Positions 55,772-63,263 of a DNA stretch of 64,000 nucleotides are shown piece after piece. The translations under genes and the position numbers were made by a program. A model generated the notes under the pieces. The model was not told the DNA's origin, did no database searches, and was given only the letters and a program-made list of their open reading frames with translations. The first letter of the stretch is position 1; each line of letters starts with the position of its first letter. The stretch is from Candidatus Binatia bacterium. Lineage in GTDB: Bacteria > Desulfobacterota > Binatia > HRBIN30. The stretch covers positions 376,879-440,878 of the forward strand of contig BPIR01000003.1 of the NCBI GenBank assembly GCA_026004215.1, read 5' to 3'.

Positions 55772-56962
55772 CTACGGGAACCTTCTTGTCTGCCAGCGCC
55801 GATCGAACCGCCACAGTCCGAATGAGCGGCCAATGGCTTCCAGCTCGTTTCGCTCCGAAGGTACGGGCCGGGTTGCGAGCTCGGGATATTGTCCGGAGAG
55901 CACCGCTCCAGCGGGGTGATACTGGTCCATCAAATTGACGTAGGTATCGCGGGACACTTCCTCGGCGAGGAAGCGCAAGACCTCCACAGCGTCCTCCCGA
56001 GCCCCAGGCATAACGAGGTGCCGTACGAGTAGACCCCGGCAGGCCAACCCGCGGGAATCGAAGCACAGCGGCCCGACTTGGCGATGCATCTCTCGAATGA
56101 CCCGTCGGGCAACCAGAGGGTAGTCCGATGCCTTGAGGTATCGCTTGGCCAGGTCTGCCGAAGCGTATTTGAAGTCAGGCATGTAAATGTCGATGACCCC
56201 GTCGAGAAGGGCCAGGCTCGTTAAAGAGTCGTATGCGCTGGTGTTGTACACGAGAGGGATGCACAAGCCGGCTTCAGCGGCCAACAGCACGGCCTCCAGC
56301 ACCTGAGGAACCACATGTTCCGGTGTAACAAAGTTGATGTTGTGGCATCCCTGATGCTGGAGATCGAGCAGCACGGCGGCGAGCTCCTCGGCGCGCAGTT
56401 CCCGCCCCTCGCCCACTTGGCTGACATCCCAGTTTTGGCAGAAAACGCAGCGCAGGTTGCAAAACGAAAAGAACACTGTGCCCGACCCATTCCACCCGCG
56501 CAGGCAGTCTTCTTCTCCAAAGTGGGCAAAGGCAGACGCCACACGTGCCCAACGCCCGGTAAAGCACGCTGTACCTTTGGGAATGTAAGACGGCACGGCA
56601 CGCTCCGCACCGCGCTGTTCGCTGTCCGCCAACCCATGCGGGGGTGGTGTGGCGTGCAAACGGTCCACCCGGCACTCGCGAGGGCACACCCGGCAACAGC
56701 TCAACTCTTCCCGAGCACGCCTCACCCGAGAAGCCAGTTCTCCGGAACGGACTAAGCGCAGATAAGCCGGCTCCGGTGGCGGATCGAGAACAAACCGCAC
56801 GATTGCCTCGGGAAAGACGGAGTTCGTTGCTTGGCCGCTCACGAGCCTGTTTCTCTGCAGCATTGCTTGTAATCGTAGCCTTTGCGGACCTGGGCTAAAA
56901 TCGGTGAGCCCGGTTTTATGTCTCGCGTGTGCTTCTCCCTGTATGCTTCTGCCGGAGTCCAC
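55772..56962 (-). CDS. Radical SAM protein (PflA/AmmeMemoRadiSam-related, COG1313-type)
   Basis: A protein of up to 396 residues. The iron-sulfur motif is FSFCNLRCVFCQNWD, a C-x3-C-x2-C site (about 160-167 of the long form). An extra N-terminal Cys cluster, CCRVCPRECRVDR, matches the COG1313-type PflA-like proteins. GVIDIYMPDFKYASADLAKR and LVRHLVMPG are standard for that group, and the C-terminus has YVNLMDQYHPAG. It should generate a 5'-deoxyadenosyl radical; its target is not known. The GTG at 56962 has GGGGGAGG 5 bases upstream; ATG 56863 is the alternative start. Convergent with the LLM gene. Confidence 0.87.
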   Translation of the reverse strand: MDSGRSIQGEAHARHKTGLTDFSPGPQRLRLQAMLQRNRLVSGQATNSVFPEAIVRFVLDPPPEPAYLRLVRSGELASRVRRAREELSCCRVCPRECRVDRLHATPPPHGLADSEQRGAERAVPSYIPKGTACFTGRWARVASAFAHFGEEDCLRGWNGSGTVFFSFCNLRCVFCQNWDVSQVGEGRELRAEELAAVLLDLQHQGCHNINFVTPEHVVPQVLEAVLLAAEAGLCIPLVYNTSAYDSLTSLALLDGVIDIYMPDFKYASADLAKRYLKASDYPLVARRVIREMHRQVGPLCFDSRGLACRGLLVRHLVMPGAREDAVEVLRFLAEEVSRDTYVNLMDQYHPAGAVLSGQYPELATRPVPSERNELEAIGRSFGLWRFDRRWQTRRFP

Positions 56963-57185
56963 GGACGCCTCCCCCGGGACAGGTGGGCCACAGGGCGGAT
57001 TTGGGGGGGATGGAATGGCGAGCGGCGAGCGGCGAGTGGTGAGGGGTGGGGGCTGAGGGGCGATTGCGCTGCCTGGTTACTCCGCCGGACGCAGCCCCGT
57101 CACTCGAACCTTCCCCGCGTGCTCGCCGCCGGGGCGGTGGGGTGACGCGAAATGCTCCGGTTGCCGCTTGCAAGCGTTCCACATA

Positions 57186-57199
57186 TGCCATATATGGCA
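57186..57199. promoter_or_regulatory. 14-bp palindromic operator of the toxin-antitoxin pair
   Basis: TGCCATATATGGCA is a perfect palindrome ending 4 bases before the antitoxin start at 57204. Its position fits an operator bound by the ribbon-helix-helix antitoxin alone or with the toxin. There is no room for a Shine-Dalgarno between it and the start codon, so the transcript may be leaderless or the site may overlap the promoter. Confidence 0.65.
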
Positions 57200-57203
57200 G
57201 TCG

Positions 57204-57434
57204 ATGGATACCTTGAAGACGACTGTGTATTTGGATCGCTCTGCATACGAGCAGCTCAAGGCGGTGGCGCGCAGGCAAGGAAAAAAGCCGGCAGAGCTGG
57301 TCCGCGAGGCAGTTGCTCTGTACGTTCAAAAGCACGGCCGCGGGCTGCCCGGCAGTTTGGGTAAAGGCCGCAGTGGCCAGGGCGACTTGAGCGAGCGGGC
57401 CGAGGAGTTGCTTGAGGGCTTGGGGCGCTCATGA
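57204..57434 (+). CDS. VapB-like ribbon-helix-helix antitoxin
   Basis: A 76-residue protein. Residues 1-45 (LKTTVYLDRSAYEQLKAVAR followed by RQGKKPAELVREAVALYV) form a ribbon-helix-helix DNA-binding unit: one beta strand then two helices. The tail (GRGLPGSLGKGRSGQGDLSE) would be the flexible toxin-neutralising part. The ATG at 57204 starts the RHH strand; the upstream frame to 57168 reads through the palindrome and is rejected. Its stop overlaps the toxin start by 4 bases (ATGA). Confidence 0.88.
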   Translation: MDTLKTTVYLDRSAYEQLKAVARRQGKKPAELVREAVALYVQKHGRGLPGSLGKGRSGQGDLSERAEELLEGLGRS

Positions 57435-57844
57435 TTGTGGCGGATACCGGAGCCGTGCTGAGCCTTTTGGATGCGGACGACCGGCACCACAAGGTTCTGC
57501 GCGTTCTTTTCGAAGACGATCCATCCGCTTGGATTCTACCGTGGGCCATCTTGCCGGAGGTGGACTATCTCGCTCGCACCCAGTTGGGGGAGAAGGTTGC
57601 GGAGGCATTTCACGACGATCTCGTTGCGGGAGCCTTTGTCGTGGAGTGGGGCGCTCACTCGGATATGGATCGCGCTTACGAATTGAATCGGCGTTATCGG
57701 GCGTTGCGTCTCGGCCTTGTGGACGGTGTCGTGATGGCAATTGCGGAACGTCGCCAAGCCGAAGCCATTGCAACGTTGGACGTTCGGCACTTTGGTGCGG
57801 TGCGCCTGCGCCGCGCTATCCGGCTGCTGCCCAGAGACTTGTGA
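57431..57844 (+). CDS. VapC-like PIN-domain toxin
   Basis: A 137-residue PIN-domain ribonuclease. The first acidic residue is D5 in MIVADTGAVLSLLDADD; the second is E43 in LPEVDYLART; the third cluster is in LGLVDGVVMAIAERR (Asp about 98). A final strand AIATLDVRHFGAVR carries the usual last Asp. Such toxins cleave tRNA or rRNA and are held by the antitoxin. It is translationally coupled to the upstream antitoxin gene. Length is normal for VapC. Confidence 0.9.
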   Translation: MIVADTGAVLSLLDADDRHHKVLRVLFEDDPSAWILPWAILPEVDYLARTQLGEKVAEAFHDDLVAGAFVVEWGAHSDMDRAYELNRRYRALRLGLVDGVVMAIAERRQAEAIATLDVRHFGAVRLRRAIRLLPRDL

Positions 57845-57987
57845 AGGCGCAAGTCTACCTTGACGCCGGTCGGCGAAGGGCGGCGTGAGTCGCCGTGCGA
57901 CGTGTAGCCGCAGCAATGTTTGACGAGTGAACAGTGTTCCAATTGGAACGCCACGTGTCCCGTATAGATCCGGCGGGAGGTGATTGT

Positions 57988-59595
57988 ATGGACCGGCGAG
58001 CCATTAGGTTCAACACGCGACGGCTGGTGTTCGCGAGTCCCGTGCTATCCAGGGAGTGCGGGGCTAGGCGATGCTTTGCGCCGCAAGCTTCCTGGTTACT
58101 GGCTTGGCTCGTTTCGATTGCGGCGGCTTTGGTTAGTTCGGGCTCGGTAGCGCGAGCCCAGCCGGAAATTGCTGTGAGCTCGACCGTGGCTCAACCTGGT
58201 TGGAGCGTCGACTTGAACGTGAGCCTTCGCAAAAATGGTCTCGATGTTCGCGGGGTGGGGGTGCATATCTTTTTCGATCCGCGTTACACCGAAATCGAAC
58301 AACGTGAGCCTGGCGTTCCCGAGTGCTGGGTGAGCTTCGAGGGCAACCAGCGCGGCCACTTTGCCCTATGGCCTCCGGGATGTTGGCAATGGGAGGAGAC
58401 GTGCGACACTCTGCGGGCAATCATCGTGTCGCTGGATGGCCAGGGTGGGCCACTGCCCGACGGCACAATCTTTACCTGCCGCATGCAAGTGTCACCTGCT
58501 GCACCTCCCGGACAGTACGAACTGGCGAACGACTTCGCCGACGCCACGAACCCTGATGGGGACCTGCTTGTTCCTAGGAAAGTTAGCGGAGCCGTGATCG
58601 TAACATCGCCATCGGGCAGTGGCGGCTGCGCGATCGTGCGATCTGGGCCTGCATGGGAGTTTTTGGGTGCGGGAGCGATTTTGTTCCTATCCGGTTTACG
58701 GCTGAGGGCTCGCAGACTCGTGGAGAGGGCCTCGCGAGGAGTGCGGGGAGCGAAAGCTCGATCCATTGGGCTGTTCCTGTTCGCGATGCTTCCGAGTGCC
58801 GGTCTTTGCCAGTCGGGTGCCACCATTTTGGACCTCAGCGGAACGTTGTGGGGCGATGATGGAGACCCGAAACGGTGGACCGGTACCGTAGCCATATTTC
58901 CCAATGGCGGCATTAGTGGGAGCGTACGGATCCAACACCAGAGCGAGGGCGCCGAAGAGGTTTTCAATCTCTCAGCGAGCCTCAGCACTCGCCGCATCCT
59001 CCAAGGTCACATCCGAAGTCCAGAAGGGAAGCTGGTGGGCCACGTCAGGGGCGAAATTGCCTCGGGCGCCTGGCCGCGAGCCAGCATCGGCGGGTTGTGG
59101 TGGCGCGCAAATGGTGGTGGTATCCGGTGGGAGGTCGGTGAAATGCGGGTGCGGCAGAAAAAAGTTCCTCCAGAAGTTATCGCCGACCTGGTTGCGGGCA
59201 GAGCTCGGCGCTTGGCAGTCATTGTGGATCAGCACGCGCTACGGCATGCGGCCCGGCGTCGTACGGCGAATCGCACGGAAAAGGCGTGGTTGCCGCCGAG
59301 CGAGCACGCTTTGCTTGCACGCGAACTGAAGGCGCTCAACGAGTCAATCGCCCGGGAGTTACGCGAGCATGGGGCGACAGTGCCCCCTCGGCTCGATGGT
59401 GCTCCCTCGTTTATCGTGATTGTTCCTAACTTGGACGTAATGCAAAAGATTTTACAGCATCCCCTAGTGCGGGAAGTGGTCATACCGCTCGGCGATCGTT
59501 GGTTGTCGGTAGAGCCGCTCCTTAGCGAAAGCCTTCCCCTGATCGGCCAACCTCTGGTTGCCAGCCGTTTGCGTGGGGGGCGGCTGTTGCCGTAG
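57988..59595 (+). CDS. Cohesin-like protein fused to N-terminal half of a frameshifted subtilase
   Basis: A 535-residue open frame from ATG 57988 (GGGAGGTG about 7 bases upstream). Residues about 25-60 are a leader (WLLAWLVSIAAALVSSGSVA). A cohesin-like domain follows (about 62-205: SVDLNVSLRKNGLDVRGVGV, HIFFDPRYTEIEQ, and late strands ending VSGAVIVTSP). Then a Cys-containing membrane anchor and basic stop GGCAIVRSGPAWEFLGAG, a C-terminal sorting-like tail. Directly after it a second signal-type leader (SIGLFLFAMLPSAGLCQ, possible start GTG 58740) begins a beta domain and a subtilase propeptide-like end (IVIVPNLDVMQKILQHPLVR). The frame stops at 59595 where the catalytic part should begin; a six-G run at 59575-59580 causes this. 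So it looks like two genes fused, the second broken. Confidence 0.7.
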   Translation: MDRRAIRFNTRRLVFASPVLSRECGARRCFAPQASWLLAWLVSIAAALVSSGSVARAQPEIAVSSTVAQPGWSVDLNVSLRKNGLDVRGVGVHIFFDPRYTEIEQREPGVPECWVSFEGNQRGHFALWPPGCWQWEETCDTLRAIIVSLDGQGGPLPDGTIFTCRMQVSPAAPPGQYELANDFADATNPDGDLLVPRKVSGAVIVTSPSGSGGCAIVRSGPAWEFLGAGAILFLSGLRLRARRLVERASRGVRGAKARSIGLFLFAMLPSAGLCQSGATILDLSGTLWGDDGDPKRWTGTVAIFPNGGISGSVRIQHQSEGAEEVFNLSASLSTRRILQGHIRSPEGKLVGHVRGEIASGAWPRASIGGLWWRANGGGIRWEVGEMRVRQKKVPPEVIADLVAGRARRLAVIVDQHALRHAARRRTANRTEKAWLPPSEHALLARELKALNESIARELREHGATVPPRLDGAPSFIVIVPNLDVMQKILQHPLVREVVIPLGDRWLSVEPLLSESLPLIGQPLVASRLRGGRLLP

Positions 59596-60152
59596 TGGAC
59601 ACTGGGCTTGCCTGGAATTTGACCTACCAAGGTGAATTGGTGTTCGGCCCCGGGTGCGCAATAGGCCCGGGAGCTCCCGACTGCGCGGTGCTGTGGCATC
59701 GCAATTTTTTTACCGGCCAAGACAATGATCTTGCCGATGCGGACGAGTTGCTGGCCGGTTTCCACGGTAGTTGGGTCTCGAGAATCGTGCACCGGATTGC
59801 GCCGTCTGCCGGCCTGGTTGGATTGAAAGTCCTCGGTGAAGTTACTGAGGGCACCCCTGACCGTGTCCAACAAGCCCTGGACTGGGTCATCGAACACGGG
59901 CCAATGTTCGGGGTTGTCGCAGTCAATATGAGTCTGGCGTTCGTCGGCCAAGGGGGGTCTAGGCTGCGCTCGGAGCCCTGTGCCGAAGAGCGCGAGCTAG
60001 CCGAGCGGGTGCGCGCATTGGGGTTGCAGCCCCGCAGCTCGTGTGCCAATGCCGACGGGAACGGGGACACGGTGGTCACGGTCGAGGAAGTCATCGCCGC
60101 GGTCAATGTGCGTTTGTATGCTTGCCCTCTCGGGTTGGTTAGCGTAGCTTAA
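59577..60152 (+). pseudogene. Catalytic-domain fragment of subtilase (S8), truncated, with dockerin-like end
   Basis: In the frame one base off from the upstream gene, the sequence reads GAAVAVVDTGLAW, the Asp motif of subtilases (usually VAVIDTG), then ADELLAGFHGSWVSRIVH with the His motif, AGLVGLKVLGEV, and VVAVNMSLAF. The serine motif (GTS) and most of the second half are missing: after RVRALGLQPRSSC comes an EF-hand-like ANADGNGDTVVTVEEVIAAV and a stop at 60152. It therefore lacks the catalytic Ser and cannot be an active subtilase. If a seventh G were present at 59575-59580, it would join the upstream open frame. GTG 59595 could start it alone. Confidence 0.7.
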
Positions 60153-60277
60153 TGTCGGCTTCGCCGCTGCTCATCGTGGTTGTCGACTCGCCGGGGCCAA
60201 CGAACACGATCATGGCTTCGAGGATTTTCGTGGAAGGGGCCCAAAGATCGTTGCCGCCAATTGGTCATGCCTGGCCG

Positions 60278-61714
60278 ATGGCAAGAGCGAGTGTTGCGAC
60301 GCGTGCGGCGAGAGGCGTGATTCGAAAGCGAAGAGCCTTAATAGTCTGCGTGGCCTTGCTGTTCGCGTGGCCGCTCGGGGCTCAGGCGCAAGCGGGCCGC
60401 GAGCAACCAGTGGCCCGCCCGATGTTTAGGGAGCGGGCTGCGGGTTTGCCCGCAAGTGCGATAGCGGGCCTAGCCAGTGGCTGCGCGCTTGTAGCGAGCT
60501 GGTCGAATGGCACCTTGGCAGCGGTGGAGCTCGGCCCCGAGCCAGTCTTTCGTTACCGATTAGGGCTTGTGGACCGATGTTTTGGCGACTTGGTTCCGGA
60601 CAGCGCGTCCCACGCGCCGCAACGACTGGTTTATATTCCAAGCCGAGACGATCTGTGGGTCGTCCTGCAGCGCAACGAGAATCCATTCCTCACCTGCCTA
60701 GAGCCCCGACCTGCCGGAATCGTTGATGTGTACCAGGGGCGCTCCATGCGGCGGCTTCAGCGGCAAGTTCTGCAGTTTGGGGCGGGGGAAGCGTTCGAAG
60801 CGGCTTACGACGGGCTGTTTTTCAGCGCCGGCCAGGGGCGATTGGTGGCTGTGGATGTGACCACCGGAAGTGTGCTGCGCCAGGCCGATTACCGGGGTAA
60901 GGTGGGTGCAATGGCGCGAAATCCGAGCAGCAACGAACTGTTTTTGGCGATCGTGGAAGAAGGGGCTGTAACGGTAAAGGTGCTCGATGCCGACACGTTC
61001 GCGATCGTCCGCGAGTGGCCGTTGTCCGGCTTGGCGAGCACATCGGTTCGCGACATGTTGATCTCGTCCGACGGAACTTCGCTGCACTTGTTGCTGGAAC
61101 AGCCGAACCTTTGGGTACACGTCAACTTGTTCGGGGAAATCTTGCATCGGCTGGAACTTGGGGAATGGCGCAGCATGCGTTTGCGTCTCTCTACGGACCC
61201 GAACTTGCTGTACGTCATTGCGTTTCCCAGCGGGTTGCCGGAACGTTACGACGCCGTGGTCGCCATCGATACGGCCGGGGGGAGGCGAGTCGCATCGTGG
61301 ATGATCGAGAACCAACCTTTTCAGTTCGCATATCGAATCTCTATCGATCTTCGTAACGGCCCAGAAGGAGCTTTGTGGGTGAGCGGCTTCACGGCAGCTC
61401 GGGAAGATAGCGCTTGGCTCGTAGAGCTCGATCCAGCGGAACTGGAGCCTCGCTCGTCGTTCTCTTTTGGTTCGTGGTTGGATGGCGGCTTGCTCGAGAT
61501 TTTTCCGTTTCCCTGTCCGGACTTCCGACCCGCAACGTGCGACTGCGACACCAACGGCATTGTGACCGTTGAGGAAGTAGTCCGAGCAGTTCGCATCGCG
61601 ATGGACACGGAGCCCACTTGGCGCTGCCCGATGGCGGACCAAAACGGCGACGACGCCGTTACCATCGAAGAAGTTGTCCGCGGAGTGAACTGTGTCCTTC
61701 AAGGTTGCTCGTGA
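60278..61714 (+). CDS. Secreted protein with C-terminal dockerin-like EF-hand pair
   Basis: A protein of about 478 residues from ATG 60278 (an upstream ATG at 60152 overlaps the previous stop as TAATG; a GTG at 60317 is another option). The signal sequence is RRALIVCVALLFAWPLGAQA. The central 350 residues are beta-rich with repeated blade-like strands (LVYIPSRDDLWVVLQ; GLFFSAGQGRLVAVDVTTGS; LYVIAFPSGLPERYDAVVAI) suggesting a beta-propeller. The end has two EF-hand-like units, CDCDTNGIVTVEEVVRAVRI and ADQNGDDAVTIEEVVRGVNC, a dockerin-like pair of the same type as in the proteins at 20892 and 59577. It may bind a cohesin-like partner (742 or 57988). Function otherwise unknown. Confidence 0.7.
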   Translation: MARASVATRAARGVIRKRRALIVCVALLFAWPLGAQAQAGREQPVARPMFRERAAGLPASAIAGLASGCALVASWSNGTLAAVELGPEPVFRYRLGLVDRCFGDLVPDSASHAPQRLVYIPSRDDLWVVLQRNENPFLTCLEPRPAGIVDVYQGRSMRRLQRQVLQFGAGEAFEAAYDGLFFSAGQGRLVAVDVTTGSVLRQADYRGKVGAMARNPSSNELFLAIVEEGAVTVKVLDADTFAIVREWPLSGLASTSVRDMLISSDGTSLHLLLEQPNLWVHVNLFGEILHRLELGEWRSMRLRLSTDPNLLYVIAFPSGLPERYDAVVAIDTAGGRRVASWMIENQPFQFAYRISIDLRNGPEGALWVSGFTAAREDSAWLVELDPAELEPRSSFSFGSWLDGGLLEIFPFPCPDFRPATCDCDTNGIVTVEEVVRAVRIAMDTEPTWRCPMADQNGDDAVTIEEVVRGVNCVLQGCS

Positions 61715-62052
61715 CCGGCCGAGAACGCAGCCGGGAAGGAGCAGCTGGTATCTTTTGCGAACGGCGATATGTGGAGCTCTGCAAGCAGGCAGTCCAGGCA
61801 CCGCGGCAAAAACCGCGGATAAGCTCACACCGAGAACCGAAACAGGTGCGAGAGCTAGCGAGCGGCAACGAGTCCGCCAACATCCCTCGATGGCGACGAT
61901 GTTTGCGCGAGTAAGTTCAAGACCGTTCGAGAGTTGGAAATTGGTTGTGCACGATTCGGTTCGTACATTTGCTCGACGGTGTCGGTTGACCTCGCACAGC
62001 AAAATGGCTACGCGGGCGCCGCTGTTTTCGCGCGCATAGAGGAGCGAGCCGC
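61715..62052. other. Intergenic region before sucC
   Basis: 338 bases without a supported gene. Short open frames (61618-61914 and 61692-62039) lack a ribosome site and recognisable content. A weak promoter-like pair is present: TTGACC at about 61986 and TACGCG 17 bases later, a poor -10. It probably holds the sucCD promoter. The sequence just before sucC (AGAGGAGCGAGCCGC) contains a GAGGAG Shine-Dalgarno. Confidence 0.4.
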
Positions 62053-63261
62053 ATGCGGTTCTACGAGTTCGAGGCAAAACAACTCTTCAGTAAGTACGGC
62101 ATTCCCCTCCCGGCTGGGTCCCGGGTGGCGCACTCTCCGGAAGAGGCCGCAACGATTGCAGAGGAAATCGGTGGGCCGGTCGTACTCAAGGCGCAGGTGC
62201 TCACCGGTGGGAGGATGAAGGCCGGCGGGGTGTTGTTTGCGGACACGCCTTCTGAAGCGGCGCACGCGGCGGAGAAAATCCTGGGCTTGGTCATTAAAGG
62301 CCACGTGCCTCGAGGGGTGCTCGTGGAAGCCAGGGCTCCAGTGGAACAAGAATATTACCTGGGTGTCACCTGGGATGGCTTTGCGCGGCTACCGGTGATG
62401 GTTTTCAGTGACATGGGCGGCATTGACGTCGAGGAGGTGGCGGAGAAGCATCCCGAACATATCGCCAAGCGGCACTTCTCCACCATTTACCCCTTCTCCG
62501 ACTACATGGCCAAAGAGCTCATCGCGTCTTTAGGCGTCAGTGGAACGAATTTACTGCGGCTCACGCATATCGCCGCACAGCTGGCGCGTGCGTTCCGAAA
62601 CCACAGCCTCACCTTGGCGGAAATCAACCCTCTGGCACGTTTGAAAGACGGCCGTTTTGTGTGTCTCGATGGACACGTGGATTTGGAAGACGACGCGCGC
62701 GAGTCGCAACGGCAGATCCTGCAGGAGTTGGGAATCGATCCCGCGGAAAAACGCCAGGCGCGGCCGCCGACAGAGTTTGAAATTCGGGGTGCCGAGATCG
62801 ATGCTTCGGACCCCCGTGGCGTTGCGGGGAACGTTGTCGAGTTCGATGGCGATCTCGGATTGATCATCGGGGCTGGTGGAGGGTCGCTGACTCTGTTCGA
62901 TGCGATTCGCAAACACGGTGGGCGGCCGGCAAACTACTGCGAGATCGGTGGTAACCCGAGCGTGGCGAAAACGTGCGCTTTGACCAAATTGATCTTGTCG
63001 AAGCCGGGCGTGAAAAAAATTGCCGTCATGATGAACGTGGTGTCGAACACCAGGGTGGACTTGGTGGCCCGCGGGGTCATCAAGGGCGTCTTGGAGTGCG
63101 GCTACAAGCCTTCGGAGAAAATTGCGATTTTCCGCATCCCGGGATCGTGGGAGTCGGAGGGCTTCAAGATTCTGAAGGATTACGGCGTGGATTATTGCGA
63201 TCGGACCGTGTCCATGTACGAAGCTGCGGGGCGGGCTGTAGCCAAGATGCGTGAGGGCTGA
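62053..63261 (+). CDS. sucC: Succinate-CoA ligase (ADP-forming) beta subunit
   Basis: A 402-residue ATP-grasp subunit. The N-terminus MRFYEFEAKQLFSKYGIPLP is the standard start; VVLKAQVLTGGRMKAGGV (nucleotide-binding loop) follows; LAEINPLARLKDGRFVCLDG carries the Mg/carboxylate region. The C-terminal domain has LGLIIGAGGGSLTLFDAIRK and CEIGGNPSVAKT (CoA/phosphate loop). It forms succinyl-CoA or the reverse in the TCA cycle with the alpha subunit encoded 2 bases downstream. Malate-CoA ligase (MtkA) is close in sequence and cannot be excluded without a tree. Confidence 0.92.
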   Translation: MRFYEFEAKQLFSKYGIPLPAGSRVAHSPEEAATIAEEIGGPVVLKAQVLTGGRMKAGGVLFADTPSEAAHAAEKILGLVIKGHVPRGVLVEARAPVEQEYYLGVTWDGFARLPVMVFSDMGGIDVEEVAEKHPEHIAKRHFSTIYPFSDYMAKELIASLGVSGTNLLRLTHIAAQLARAFRNHSLTLAEINPLARLKDGRFVCLDGHVDLEDDARESQRQILQELGIDPAEKRQARPPTEFEIRGAEIDASDPRGVAGNVVEFDGDLGLIIGAGGGSLTLFDAIRKHGGRPANYCEIGGNPSVAKTCALTKLILSKPGVKKIAVMMNVVSNTRVDLVARGVIKGVLECGYKPSEKIAIFRIPGSWESEGFKILKDYGVDYCDRTVSMYEAAGRAVAKMREG

Positions 63262-63263
63262 AG

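Noticed and set aside
57014..57052. GGCGAGC-type short repeats, similar to those beside the inserted four-helix-bundle gene
   Set aside because: Degenerate, no inverted partner, and no gene of that family nearby; could be ordinary G-rich low complexity.
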